Origin: Tubiluchus corallicola
Taxonomy: Eukaryota; Priapulida; Priapulimorpha; Priapulimorphida; Tubiluchidae
Direction of reading: 5' to 3'
Assembly (NCBI GenBank): GCA_030141605.1
Contig: JAQGDQ010000444.1
Location: 20,737-82,736 of the forward strand
Length of the DNA stretch: 62,000 nt
Of this stretch, positions 22,714 through 34,570 are shown one piece after another (the stretch's first letter is position 1; each line of letters begins with the position of its first letter). The position numbers were made by a program, and so were the translations under genes. Below the pieces are notes generated by a model, which was not told the origin of the DNA, did no database searches, and saw only the letters and a list, made by a program, of their open reading frames with translations.

Positions 22714-22719
22714 AATAAA
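22714..22719 (+). promoter_or_regulatory. Polyadenylation signal of the sulfotransferase gene
   Basis: AATAAA begins 16 bases after the last base of the stop codon, on the same strand. Confidence 0.5.
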
Positions 22720-22802
22720 CAAAGTTGTTATAAAATGTCAATGTATTCGTCAACGTCTGCATCGGCGAAAAATGCCTGGTAGAACAGCAGGTTTCACTAA
22801 CA

Positions 22803-23315
22803 TTATAAATACACTTATAATCAAAAATACGAGAACATCCTACATAGTCCTCATTTACAATGCAAAGCCAGTAGCAGCTTTTACTGAATTAAAGTTATAA
22901 GCAGAGTATAATGGATGACGTCAGAACAATGGCTTTGCATCAACAGTTTTCCAAGCGAAATTGCACGAAATGGAACATCCAATCAACTCATCACAGCTCC
23001 TAATGGCGGATACTTCCTAAAATGTACCTCACACCATCGTGTAGCCCTGTTCTTGCCCTTTCTAAAGAGTGATATATCTCCTTTCAAGAGTCCTGCTATG
23101 CACTGCTAGGTAGTTGGGTCCGGGACGCCGTAGCCCCACCACGAAATCTAAATATGACTATGACACCCAGCGTTGAGCAGACTATCTGCTGGCACCACTC
23201 CCGACGCATTCCTGTTCTCTAGAAATAAGAGGTAATAAAATTTTGCAATTTTCTGCGAAAAACAGTCAAAAAATGCCGTTTTAGAGGTTTTTCGCCCCCC
23301 CCCCGTTCTATCAGA
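22803..23315. repeat. Dispersed foldback/MITE-like repeat, copy 1
   Basis: This stretch matches 55869-56430 over most of its length: the same ATAAATACACTTATAATCAA start, the same GATGACGTCAGA-CAATGGCTTTGC block and the same GGAGGTTTTTCGCCCCCC-type end. It has no coding capacity and appears to hold only one arm plus the loop of the palindromic version at 55.5-56.4 kb. Confidence 0.7.
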
Positions 23316-26300
23316 ATAGTATTAGCAACAAATTACCTAAAGTTTGCAAGGCCTCGTAAAGTGAGAAAAAGACGTATAATCTAGTTGCAACGAAGAAACA
23401 TAAAATATTTAAAACATTTAAATTATGCATGGCTTCACAAGAGTACCCTTATAATACAGGACTAGCAGCGCATGACGAAGAGCTCGTGCCACCTGGGGCG
23501 ATGTTCGGATAATGTCCTCAACAAGTCCTTAGTAATTGCTGGTTTACTGCTCTCTGACAGAAATTTATAAATAGCGGCAAGTTTTACAAATTAAGTGAAA
23601 CATGCAATTTGCTTGATTCAGATAACTGATTCAGTCAGATGCATTAATTACAGACATCTTGCAGGGGACGAGATTAACCAGTACTGACGACATAAAAGAC
23701 CCAATTGAAAATGTTGCCTGAGATAACCAGTTAGACTCCCTCATCCAGCATGCAGATACAATGACGGCAAAGGACTAAACTTGCCAAAAATTCTCAATTA
23801 ACACTTGACAGACAAGCACATTCCTATTCACCTTTACCCTCGTCATAGCAACCAACCCACAGCCCACTAGGGAGGTCTCGCTCCGTTTTCACCCCCATCA
23901 TGCTGCCTAACATACATCATTATCTTGTTATTCAGATGCAACACATCGTCAGTATAAAAATGAGATCAATGCTATTCCTAATTCGAATGTCGTCATTCAA
24001 GAGATTTAGATAAAGGATGACAGCAAACGGTATCAATCCAGTTGTTCATATTAAATTCATCACTGGACATTTGTACTATAATAGATGTTCTGTCTAATGA
24101 ATTCCATAGAAAACAGTAGCGCTAGAGTCAACTTGGTTACCAATTCTGCCACATTTCACCACTTTATGATCACTGGAGCTATAGATTTACGTCTCTAACG
24201 TAAAATGACATCAAAAACCACATGTTCTTTCCAAACTACTAAATGCATGATGAATTGTGAGATGCCCTTTGAGATGTTATTGCTGCAATTCAAGTTTATT
24301 ATTGCAATAGAGCAGTCATCAATCTGCTTAAGCTTCCGAATAGATACATATAGTTGTTCGACAATTACTAGAACTGTTGAAGCATTACAAGAATTGATGC
24401 TGTAGGAAGTTTTGTCTAAAGCATAATTGAGAATCCGAAATGCTTCTCAAATGAAACCTCCAACGCTGAAGAGGAGGCTGTGTAGTGGAGGCCCAATTTT
24501 GTGTATCTGTGACGACCTAAGCCGTCTATGGTGATGCACTGCTAATAATTGATTGACTTATTTTTTATTAATGTATCTTTGATGACAATCCAAAATGTTT
24601 CGTTATTATTGGTATAACATTGATTGCCATGATTGTTAATGCGTTTTATTAGACTTGTGATTTTTGTTGCCAATTGATTTTTTGTAACATTAGATGGAAG
24701 CACTTTACAGGCTTGAGTGACCAGAGCCTGGGTCACATGACCAAATTTACCTACCTGGCCAGGTATTGGCCTAGTTTCGTAGCTCAAAGTAAAAAGAGCA
24801 AATTTTGTTGATAGCATGTTACCAGTTTTGAACACGTGTGTATGCCTCGAAAGTGAAAGCCACCTCATGGGCAATTTGGTTATTGGTTAGAGAGGCTTTG
24901 GAAAGAAACTTATTTATTCACGTAACCTCCGATGTGCTTCTTGATGGTAATACCAGTGGAAGCCATCCAGGATAGAACATCTCTGTTGCTTCCCGTACGG
25001 AATGCTTGTCTTTAAACTTTTCCTCTTATGGAGACTGAGTTCCAGTTTGGTTGCTTAATGTCATTATCCAGCGCTGTACCGTCTAGAAGAGTCAGTTTTC
25101 ATTTGTTGGAGATATAGGAGCCGAAAGTTTTGGCAGACGTGTCCTGGAAGCCATATTGGATACGTGGTAGGAAACTTGCTACGATTCGTGGTTGGAAACA
25201 TGGAAACATGGATTTCGGGCGAATACGTGGTAGGAGCATTGCTGATGGTATCCGTTCCCTGGACAGTTATGCTGGGCCATCCCCGTAAAGTTGAGTAAAA
25301 AAATGTTAAATTTTATTAGGTTTATCCAGTTGAGTATTTCTGAAACATTCGAATTGACTATGTGAACCATTTGTATATTGCCACGTCAAATATTATTGCG
25401 TTTCAACGTGTTAGTTTACGAAAGAACTTTATACGCCGACATATTTTTTCTGCGAGAATCGAAAATAATTAAATATCTTCTTTATTATTATTATTATTAA
25501 AAATCCTGTTGTTTGGGTGATTGTATTCCTAGAGAATTAAGGTAAAAACCTAAAGCATTGTTCACACTGTTTTTGTTGTGAATAAATTTAGGAATATGAA
25601 TTTTGGTGAATAAATAATGGAGTTATCAGTCGAATTAGATTCAGATGATAAACTCACAAATCCCTGTTTTCGTGAAGTAAATTTATACGGTTGAACAAGA
25701 AACTCCTCCAGCTGGCCTCTCGAATTTAATGAGTTAGAATTGTCACACGATTTGTAGAAAGTGCAGGTGTAGTGTTCGAGAAAGACACTATTGTTTAACT
25801 AGAATACATGCAGAGTAGGAGATAATTAATAGAATGTCTAGAGCGATTAAGTTGTGGCGTGCAAATAATTTAATGAAGGGAGCCAAGGTCTAGTATCAGT
25901 GCTCATCGACATTAGAAGGAAATCAAAAGTTATGCCGACCAGACGGTATGGAAGTCTCAAAAGTGACAAAATTTAAGAAACTCGTTACTGGTTGTAAAAT
26001 CAGGAGTGAAAGGAAAGTCGCTGTCCAGGAGATAGCAGATGTGACCAGATGCCAGAGGGTGCAATATCTCGAAGGTCAGCTCTCAGAAATATAAGCTCTG
26101 GTAAGATTCTCCATAAACATACACAACGGGGTGACGTTCGCAAGCGCCACACACCACGAGAGTTGAAGGGAGTCTGACAGTGGTTTGCTGCCATTCCGTG
26201 TGTCCGGGACATCTTCTGCAAGGCAAGAAGCAACGTTTGCCCAGCGTAGAGAGGAATCTGCGTATTTAGCAAAAAGCATACTCCAAAAAATGAAAACAGA

Positions 26301-27007
26301 AATAAAATTAATATGTATATAACAGTATATGTAGAGACTGAAGTGAAGGCCATAAATATCAGTTTTAACAAGCCATCTTTTTAATATGTCATTGTTTATT
26401 GAAGGTTTGCTGCGTCAATAACTTTCCCGCGTTTGGAAAAGAATAAATGCTTTTCATACTCGTTTTAGCACAATAAAAGTTTTCCCTTTGTAACTCGTTG
26501 TGTTTCAATTTTCCCAATAAGATGGAACCAAAATTTTTATTCCAAAAAACTAATTTAGCGGATCTTACCAGAATGTATCACAAAGGGGTAATTTAACTTC
26601 GCCTACATTAACTATCACTGGGATAAACATAGGTTTGTACATTACCTATCACTAAATTATTTACAATGATAAAAGCACATCTATGAACAAAGCCATTTTA
26701 AATTTCGATAAAGTACATACATCTTTCTTTAATGAAAGAAGTAGCCGCTCAGAATACGTTTTCGTTTACAATGCCCAACACTGCTCAGTCACTCAACTTT
26801 AGTCACTGAGCCTACGCCATGAAACTCTGCTGTTCCTCAACTTAAGCATGTATTTTGCTAAGTCTAAAGGCAGTGGTCGATACTTTCTTGTTTCTTTAAT
26901 TTACCGTACAGTTATGTTCATGCACCGGTATAGTAACAGAAAATATCACCTGTCAGTAAGTGTTGTCCGCGTATGAAACGAACAGAAAACTTAATTAATG
27001 TTGGAAA
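23316..27007. other. Intergenic between sulfotransferase and EDD gene 1
   Basis: About 3.7 kb with no gene I can support. A minus-strand frame at 24542-24874 (110 residues, with P-I-P-G-Q-V-G-K-F-G-H) has some protein-like composition, but I do not recognise it. A short ATT microsatellite sits near 25480-25500. Confidence 0.45.
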
Positions 27008-28099
27008 ATGTGTACACGTGTCGCTGTTTCAAATTTTGCTAAAAGAATAGCATACTCCTTGAAAATAACTTTAAAGGCGTGCATGATTTCGTCTTGTTCA
27101 ATAATTATTTTAAAATTTGTTAGCGAGTCTGTTAAACTGAACGGAGACATTAAAATTGCGACCAAAATGGATTCCCATATACAAGTGGATCCATACTCTC
27201 TAAATGTGATAGATTTTCACTTGACTTTAACGGTTATCGCTTTCAACAGGAGTGATTCAGTTAATAGACTGTTACAATCTCTTGAAGCAGCTGAGTATAT
27301 GGGCGATTCTGTTTCTTTAGAAATCTGGATAGATGGACCAGAAAAAGAAGCCCAAAAAACTGTAAATGTGGTAAAAGATTTTAATTGGAGCCATGGACAG
27401 AAACGATTACACGTGAGAACCAGACATGTAGGACCTTACGCCCAGTGGTATGACACGTGGACTCCTGATCCTCAAGAAACTGGAGAATATGGTCTTATTC
27501 TAGAAGATGATTGTGAGGTTTCTCCTCATTATTACAAATGGCTCAAGTCAGCAATTTATGTGTATAAAGACTTGAAACATCTAGGTAGCATTACTTTGTA
27601 TCGTGGTAGATTTGCAGTAAAACCAGGAGTAGACAGAGATGTTCTTTGCCCAACATGTACAGACAGCGTATTTCTTTACCCAAAGTTCAGTACGTGGGCT
27701 TGTTCACCAATGCCAAAAGTGTGGGCGGAGTTTAGGCAATGGTACTTGACAGTAAAACACGATGAAAAATTTGTTCCTCTTATTCCTGGTGATAAGAATC
27801 TGGTGATAAATGGATGGATACGTCACTTTCATCCAATGAAGAAAATGAATTCGGCTTACTTTCATCATTACTGTGGCAAGCATCAGCTTTATACTATATA
27901 TCCTAATTTGCCAAATAAACTAAGTTTTGTTTGTAATCACAGAGAACTTGGACTTCATTATGTCAAAGCGTATAGACGTTTGGGAATTTGTATATATGAC
28001 TTGGTAAAAACGTGGAACAATAATTATACAAATTTTCCCAAACATCCAAAACGAATTCATTGGGATGGTTATCCAGAAGGCAGGTTTTTCATTGTTTAA
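27008..28099 (+). CDS. EDD-motif glycosyltransferase-like protein 1 (GT-A fold, GT2-like)
   Basis: A 363-residue predicted type II membrane protein with a hydrophobic anchor at about 22-38. The lumenal part starts like a GT2/GT-A enzyme: L-T-V-I-A-F-N-R (73-80) followed by L-L-Q-S-L-E. Then come G-P-Y-A-Q-W-Y-D-T-W (142-151) and G-L-I-L-E-D-D-C-E-V-S-P (162-173), where E166-D167-D168 is the likely nucleotide-sugar/metal site. A C-P-T-C pair (near residue 215) and W-A-C-S-P-M-P-K-V-W follow, and the C-terminus has I-H-W-D-G. No intron interrupts the coding region. Its paralogue at 41330-42352 shares all these blocks. The family is uncharacterised as far as I know; donor and acceptor are unknown. 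Start chosen as the first ATG giving a cytosolic tail plus anchor. Confidence 0.75.
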   Translation: MCTRVAVSNFAKRIAYSLKITLKACMISSCSIIILKFVSESVKLNGDIKIATKMDSHIQVDPYSLNVIDFHLTLTVIAFNRSDSVNRLLQSLEAAEYMGDSVSLEIWIDGPEKEAQKTVNVVKDFNWSHGQKRLHVRTRHVGPYAQWYDTWTPDPQETGEYGLILEDDCEVSPHYYKWLKSAIYVYKDLKHLGSITLYRGRFAVKPGVDRDVLCPTCTDSVFLYPKFSTWACSPMPKVWAEFRQWYLTVKHDEKFVPLIPGDKNLVINGWIRHFHPMKKMNSAYFHHYCGKHQLYTIYPNLPNKLSFVCNHRELGLHYVKAYRRLGICIYDLVKTWNNNYTNFPKHPKRIHWDGYPEGRFFIV

Positions 28100-29617
28100 G
28101 TCTTTTGCAATACTGATTGAAAAAGCTAATGACAATGTTGATCCTGCAAAGAAAACAAATGTATCTGTGGACAAGGAAAAGATATTTTAAACACATTTTT
28201 AATAACATTTTAAAATTTACATTTATTAGATGAGGTTTTTCTTATAGTGAATAGTGGATATATCGTTCCTGTAATAGTTACCTGTAGCCCCCTGGAAAGT
28301 ATACTGTTCTGTAATTTATTTGCTTACCTATAATATTAATTGTAACCACCTATATTCTGATGCATGCACTAAAGGCTGAAGGTAAAAGACACAGAAAAGC
28401 TCAGATCGATTATGTAAAAATTATCATTAAGGTACCTGTATAGGCTGACAGTAAACAGTCCTGAATTTTTTGCCATAGTAAGGTTTATCCCTCTGCCTTT
28501 TGATTACCTAATTATTGTTTTTTCCACTTGTTGTTCTCTTGTTGACAAAAATTAGGTATCGTTGCCCTGTCTAAAGCGAGTGTTCTTCCAATTGCAACGA
28601 TAACCCTAAATCTAGATATTGTTGCCCAATTTTGTCATAACCAATGAATTTGTTGTCCTCTTGTTGTCATAAACCTTGTTGTAGTGGAAAAAAATTTGAG
28701 AGACTGTGAGGAAAAAGCGGCGAATTTGTAGGCATTAATAGATGGCATATACTATATAAATTATTTTATAACTACGGATGCAACTTGTATGTTGGCATCT
28801 TTTATGGAAGAGAGTTCCACAGTTCACTGCATGTATGCTGTAACGTGATGATTCTAGCTTGGCTGTAGTGAAGTCTTGTAGCACATCTGTTGCAGAATCT
28901 TGCCGAAATAGTTGGTGTACAATTCGGGAGGAGTCTTGTTATTAAAATTATGCATTAGATTGAAACATTTGAATATTTGCTCAAAACTGTGAAATTTTTA
29001 CTTTTAACCTTTACTTATCGCTCTTTAAACAATTTACAAAGAAAATATAAAAAGCAGCTACTTGATACTTACAGTTAACGACTAACAAAATGAATGAAAT
29101 TCGTTTTTGTAATCTAAGTTCTCACAAAACCTTATGCTTTTAAACTGTTAAATGAATTCTCTATCTTTTACCCGCACTCGTTTACTGTACATTAATAATA
29201 ATTATAGTCATAAATTAGAATAACTGTGATAAAATTAAGAGCTAAAAATACTGTTAAAATTTTATGTTGTTAATGGAGACAGGAGTAGTAGGGAATGTCT
29301 CTTTTCAGTCGATTCAATTGCCCGTTAATTGGGCAATTAAGTCCCCCATGCCGTTAAATACAGTGAACCGGGGTGGAGGTATTTCCTGTGTTTTTTGGCT
29401 AATTGAGGGTAATTTGCGAATTATAGTGGAGTATTATAAATAGGGATTATATAAATAGTATTAATTATAAATTAATCTTATTTTAAAATAAATTCATAAC
29501 AGATTGTCAAAGAAATTTTGTCTGATTTTTAGATTAACAATTTCTTTGCCAATTTTAAGAGACACCGAAGAAAGAAGTCTTTGTTGTCAGTTTTGCGAGA
29601 AATAGCATCTTTTATAA
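28100..29617. other. Intergenic with a possible small MITE
   Basis: A+T-rich spacer. About 28517-28694 is bounded by TTTTTTCCACT and its approximate reverse complement AGTGGAAAAAA, and holds internal TTGTTGT-rich repeats, so it may be a MITE of about 180 bp. I see nothing coding. Confidence 0.35.
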
Positions 29618-29890
29618 CGGTGAGCATAATTTTTTATGCTTTATTGATGGGAATCGAAGACTGTACACTGTGAAATTACATCTAACATAGCGGGTGAGTA
29701 TAATTTTTTATGTTTTAATGGTGCGATTGGAAGTCTGTACACTGTGAAATTACATCTAACATAGCGGGTGAGCATAATTTTTTATGCTTTATTGATGGGA
29801 ATCGAAGACTGTACACTGTGAAATTACATCTAACATAGCGGGTGAGTATAATTTTTTATGTTTTAATGGTGCGATTGGAAGTCTGTACTC
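29618..29890. repeat. Tandem repeat, four ~73-bp units in an alternating A-B-A-B order
   Basis: Units begin G-TGAGCATAATTTTTTATGC (type A, near 29619 and 29766) or GGTGAGTATAATTTTTTATG (type B, near 29692 and 29839). All carry a CTGTACACTG or CTGTACTCTG near the end, and the first three close with AAATTACATCTAACATAG. Type A has GATGGGAATCGAAGA where type B has GGTGCGATTGGAAG, so the amplified unit was an A-B dimer of about 147 bp. Confidence 0.85.
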
Positions 29891-30310
29891 TGTTTGGTTA
29901 ATATGGGCTATTCTCTTTCTCTTTGTTTCTCAAAGAAAAAAAAACAGAAAGAGGTTTGGTGGAGTTTGCGAGAAATTATATAGCCAATGAGTATTAATGA
30001 TGCAAATCTAAAAAAAAGTCTGTACACTGACTGGTTAATATATAAATTTTATGATTGTAAATTGACTATTCTATCTCTTAGTTTGTCAAAGAAACCAAAC
30101 ACCAACGACAGGGACTAGGATTTTGTAGAGCTTGCGAGAAAATAGGTCTTATATAACGTGGTTAGTAGAAATTTTTATTCTTTATAAACTCTGTACAGTG
30201 ATTGGTTAATATATTTTCCGATTGTAAATTGGGAGCAAAAAAAACAAACAAATTTTTTCCTTTAAAAAGACTGTACACTGAATGGTTAATATATATATAT
30301 ATATATAACA
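29891..30310. repeat. Degenerate continuation of the 29.6-kb repeat and (TA)n
   Basis: The element CTGTAC(A)ACTG-TGGTTAATAT recurs near 30020, 30190 and 30270 with spacers of variable length, and the tract ends in a (TA)n run (30287-30306). The spacers around 29940 and 30090 share TTTGTTTCTCAAAGAAA-like sequence. Confidence 0.6.
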
Positions 30311-30480
30311 ATTCTCGCCAATGGCAACATCCAAATTGCTGACCTGTGCAACGAGGGCCTAGTGGATAATCCCCTTGATGATATTGTTGTTGTCGTCGTT
30401 GTCGTCAGACTCTTTGTTGACGCCACGCGTGGACGAGGACCCATCATTACCGCTCTTTAAAAAAAGAGAAGCGGACAATA

Positions 30481-30490
30481 TATATAAAAG
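30481..30490 (+). promoter_or_regulatory. TATA box candidate for the gene at 30727
   Basis: TATATAAAAG is a full match to the TATA consensus. It lies about 240 bases upstream of the ATG at 30727 on the same strand, in the region where base composition becomes less A+T-rich. Confidence 0.4.
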
Positions 30491-30726
30491 CGTATTAAAT
30501 TAATAATAATTAGCACGCATATATCAAATAATCGTATTTGGCAATTATAGCCGAATCAAATGATTTAGCTGATAGGAGGTGAGATGTGATGAGCAACGAT
30601 GACGTCTTTCTCATTTAGTGGGAGAAGAACACTTTCACACCTTTCATTTAGGGTAAGAAAAATTTTCCCACGCAAACTCTTTTATCAAAAAAGTAGGTTT
30701 CTCATGAATGTGGTGGTGACGAGAAA

Positions 30727-31508
30727 ATGGGTGACGTGTACCAACACGACTTTCTGACGCAAAATGATTGCGCGCAAATATCTTTCTCACTGGCTAACAC
30801 GCTCACTCGTTTGCTCGCATGCACAGTCACTCCGACAGCGTTTGAATCAGCAAAAATGTCATCAAACACGGACAACGTATTTCAAACTGAAAACTTGGTG
30901 GTAAAAATACGACTCGAGGAGGAAAATGATTGCAAGGTAGGTACAAACGACATTTTAAATTCATGTGGTACTTGGGTAAAATATGTATGCGTCACTAATC
31001 GCGATATCGATATTATTATTATTATTATTATTATTCACATCATCATCATTATTATTATTAATAATATTAATGTCCTTCCTATTTTTTTTATTTACAGATA
31101 TGCCTTTCAAGAAAGGAGGGGACGGAATTCGTCATGAACCTCTATGAATACGCAGAACTCATGGATGCCCAAAAATGCCTTCTATCACACATTAATGGTG
31201 GGCTAGATGGAAGCACAGATGGGCATCATTGTGAGGAAATCAACTTTCGCGTGTCCTCGACATTCGTGGTGCCTGTTAACTGCTTCTGCAGGGGCGTACA
31301 CATGAAATTCCTCTTGCAGAAACGAGAAAACCCTTTTCAATCCGACGCAGAAATTTCCTTCTTCGAGATGCAATACTGGGTGCGGGAGATACTCGATGAC
31401 ATGCACAACTATCCTGCTCCTCGTGTGACAGAGAGCAGTTCACCGTCATCCATCCATTTGGGCCGCGGAAACTACCTCTCCTGGAAGAAACTCGGCGCGC
31501 CGTGGTAA
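30727..31508 (+). CDS. Two-exon gene of unknown function, GC-richer than its surroundings
   Basis: Exon 1 (30727-30936) ends TGCAAG|GTAGGT; exon 2 starts at 31098 after TTTATTTACAG. The junction is phase 0 and yields 206 residues: D-C-K joined to I-C-L-S-R-K-E-G. The intron contains an ATT microsatellite. A methionine at residue 43 (M-S-S-N-T-D) may be the real start. The C-terminal half has H-L-G-R-G-N-Y-L-S-W (near 190-199). After the stop at 31506, another frame continues with a T-P-W-D-Y-R-N-L-I-H-K-V run to 31678. This is faintly reminiscent of PC4/Sub1-type DNA-binding domains of mobile elements, but I would not assign it. A late frameshift may have shortened the protein. Function unknown. 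Confidence 0.5.
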
Positions 31509-34429
31509 CTGAGAATCGGCGGTTTCTCGATTTCCAAACTCCCAGAGGTGAGATTGACGCCGTGGGACTATCGGAACCTCATCCACAAAGTTCGAACCAT
31601 ACGTCGCGCTGTGGAGGAAGAAGTTAACAAACAGTCATCACATTCAACTTCATCTTCGGTGAGGAAGATAAAGAAGTGAGGCCAGAGAACATGAGTTATC
31701 GCATGGGGATATAAACAATTTAATCTTTCCATGCGCCGCAAAATCAGTTTGTGGAACAAATACATCTTCATAGGCGCATACGCACCGGGTGCCAATCACT
31801 TCACCGACAAACAGTACTCCGTACAAGACATGGGCCAATGGAATAGGCTAACTAGTCAAGAAACCCAAAACGAAGTGGCACATTTCTTTTTTCACACGAA
31901 CAAAATGAGGGAAGCAAGAGTGAAGACTGGTCTTAATATTCTGAATGTCACTATTTCTTCTTTTACTTTTCAGCTTAATGTAATTACCAATTTTATGTAA
32001 ATGACATTAAGGCATCATTAAACGCCACATGTAGAAGCTGCAACGTATACTTTTTGTACATGCAGTATAGCACGCATAAGTATTGTACGCCATTAGAATA
32101 ATTAGAATTAATAAAACGTGATGTAGTTGTGATAACTTGTTTAGAAGGAAATTGTGACTGCGAAGAATTTATTGTAAAAATTTATTTAATGTAAAGTCTT
32201 ATTTATCAAATTGTTTTGTGCGCCCCACAAATAGAGGGCTTATTGTACCATTTTTCAATAAAGATTTTACAAATTTTAACAGATATCTCACTCGTTTTTC
32301 GAATACACTACGTTTATTTGCGTTATTGTTATATATATATATATATATATATATAACAAATTTTTTTTTTCGTCTGCGCGCTAAACACGTAATAGAAAGC
32401 TCGAAACAAAACATTCATTTTCTACAAATTAACTAGAACAGAAAACAGTCTCATCTTCAGGTGTACTAGAATAAATTTTCACAAGGAAATCTAATTGCAT
32501 CTCGGAGAACATGTGCTTACGCCTTCCCGCCAAAATCTTTCTCAACACAAACCTAATATTATTTCCCATCGATACGACTACTTTTGCTAGCACATTAAAT
32601 GCATACGATGGGAGGAGCCGGAAATTAATTCTACCTTTTCAATTAAGTTTTACCTCCCGTTTTAAACGGAAGCCGAGTGAACTGGCGACCCGCCCACTTC
32701 CGACAAAATCTATTAGACTTATTGCGCATGACGACGCGCGTGGTAAGATTATGCAAGCGGTAGCCTGTGTGTTGGTAAACATTTACTGAATGAAAGTCAC
32801 GTGATATTAGCGGAATGTGCGACACGCGCTGGCTTCTAGGGATACCCATAGAACTTAATCACATTTTACAAGTAACATTATTTTAACTGACGCTTGTTTA
32901 TTCAGTACAAACAACCTTGATTAATTTTTCAATTAATCGAATGTATTATTCACACCACTGATTGCTTAAAGACAATTGATTTAGGCATTCGTTCAATTGC
33001 CCGACTCCGAGAGCTTAGGTCATGTTGATAGGGCTATGATAATGTCCCACGAAACTGAAACCACAAAATATTGCGTTGTGAGTATAGATCTTTGTCTCTC
33101 GAGTTATCAAGCTGACTCCCGCAATGAGCCTAACAGTGAGAATTTTTCAAGTTCGATCAAGGGTTTAGTGTCTTGACGATTGTGTGCCTTAAATAACTCC
33201 TTGAACATTAAACAACTCGATATTTACGTTAAATTGAAGAATGGTTTATTGTAATTAAATTTTCAATGCGGATCAAAGTTTTAAGATAAGTACAAAGCTT
33301 TCTGATGGGCGCTTACAATTAACGCTCTAATCCAAAGAGATAATTCTAATCATAAAATACTTCACAAGTTGTAATGTCTGCACTTATGGTGCTAAAGTTA
33401 CTCTGTTATTACAATCCAAATAAACTGTTACAGCATCAGAGAATAAAGTAAAACTACTTAACTTGAGGACTGGCCAACCTAACAATCGTTATTGGCCAGA
33501 TCCTGATTCCTGAACGAGACATCTCAGCATCAGAGATTTGTCGAAGCAAATGACGCAGTAGTATTACTACGCTGAGCTAAAGAATACGTCTTGTAAAAGA
33601 TCGTCTCGTCGAAGTAAACAGCAACACCTCTCTCTCTGACTCTGTGCGCGTGTGTGAGTGTGTGAACTCTGAACTTTCACTCTGCTTATGAAGCGAAAGT
33701 CATTAAGCCAAGTATTGCACCGAGGTCACCCAGTATTGCACCATTTGACCTCCCGTGGCTGACTTCCGTGACTCTCCAGGTAATTTAAATTACCAGAGGT
33801 CGCAACCCTATCACCTAGGACATTGAATTATTGCTTGATAGGTTAATTTAACAATCAGTAAATGACTTGTACTGTCCCTAACAATGTAACTTCCTGACTT
33901 GTCCATCTGCAAATTGCTAGCGTAGAGCGCATTTTATATACGCTAATTGGCTCCTTAACTCTTTAAGTTGTCGGTGTGTCTTTTAATCTTCTACTTTCCC
34001 GTTCACCAACCTCTGACACCTGAACTCATTAAATTCAAGGTACAAGCTGAGTGAGTCAGTTATAATCAAATTGCACGGTCTTCGTTATCAGACCAAGGAG
34101 GAGTATATTATCTCCGAAATCTAATCATTTAATTATTCCTATTAATTTCCAATTAATTTTTTATTTTAAATTTGATTCACAACATAACTTCTTAAACCTC
34201 TTAGTGAAAACTTTCGTTTCCATAGGTTAGGGATAGACCTTGCTAACACAAAATTAACCCAACATGCATAAACCATCATCAATTTCACAATGCGATAGAA
34301 CAACCGCGCATGCGCAAACCTCATTTTGCAATAAGTTGGGGATAGAGTTAGGGTTAGAACAAGCACACACATGCACAATAATAAACCTACACCTCTTATA
34401 CCACAATTATCACCTGCAAAAGAAATACG
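31509..34429. other. Intergenic, mostly unrecognised
   Basis: It begins with about 170 bases that look like the frameshifted tail of the preceding gene. Open frames at 31731-32000 and 32511-32789 have no recognisable family. An AATAAA lies near 32110, and a (TA)n run at 32328-32355. The 33600-34050 part is less A+T-rich, with ATTGCACC repeats (near 33715 and 33735), but no coding segment is seen. Confidence 0.4.
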
Positions 34430-34570
34430 GACGGTGTGGCCTAGGAGGTAAGGATGAGGCCTCGCATGCAATCGAACCCTAGAGTTCGAATCGTACTTAT
34501 GGAAAACTTTAATTTAGTTAGGGTTAGAGATTAGGGTTAGCAACTAGGGTTATCAACTAGGGATGTTCGT
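34310..34570. repeat. Scattered TTAGGG-like repeats
   Basis: GTTAGGGTTAG-type hexamers occur near 34340, 34520, 34535 and 34550, with degenerate copies between. They are the animal telomere motif, but short and interrupted. Confidence 0.5.
34434..34502 (+). repeat. tRNA-like sequence, probable SINE head
   Basis: TGGCCTAGGAGG fits a pol III A box and GAGTTCGAATC, about 45 bases later, fits a B box. The outer sequence does not form an acceptor stem, so this is not a working tRNA gene. It is better read as the promoter part of a tRNA-derived SINE. Confidence 0.45.

Noticed and set aside
30287-30461. Open plus-strand stretch with an Ile/Val-rich translation ahead of the TATA box
   Set aside because: Begins in a microsatellite and includes a GTT/GTC run; too little to support a gene.
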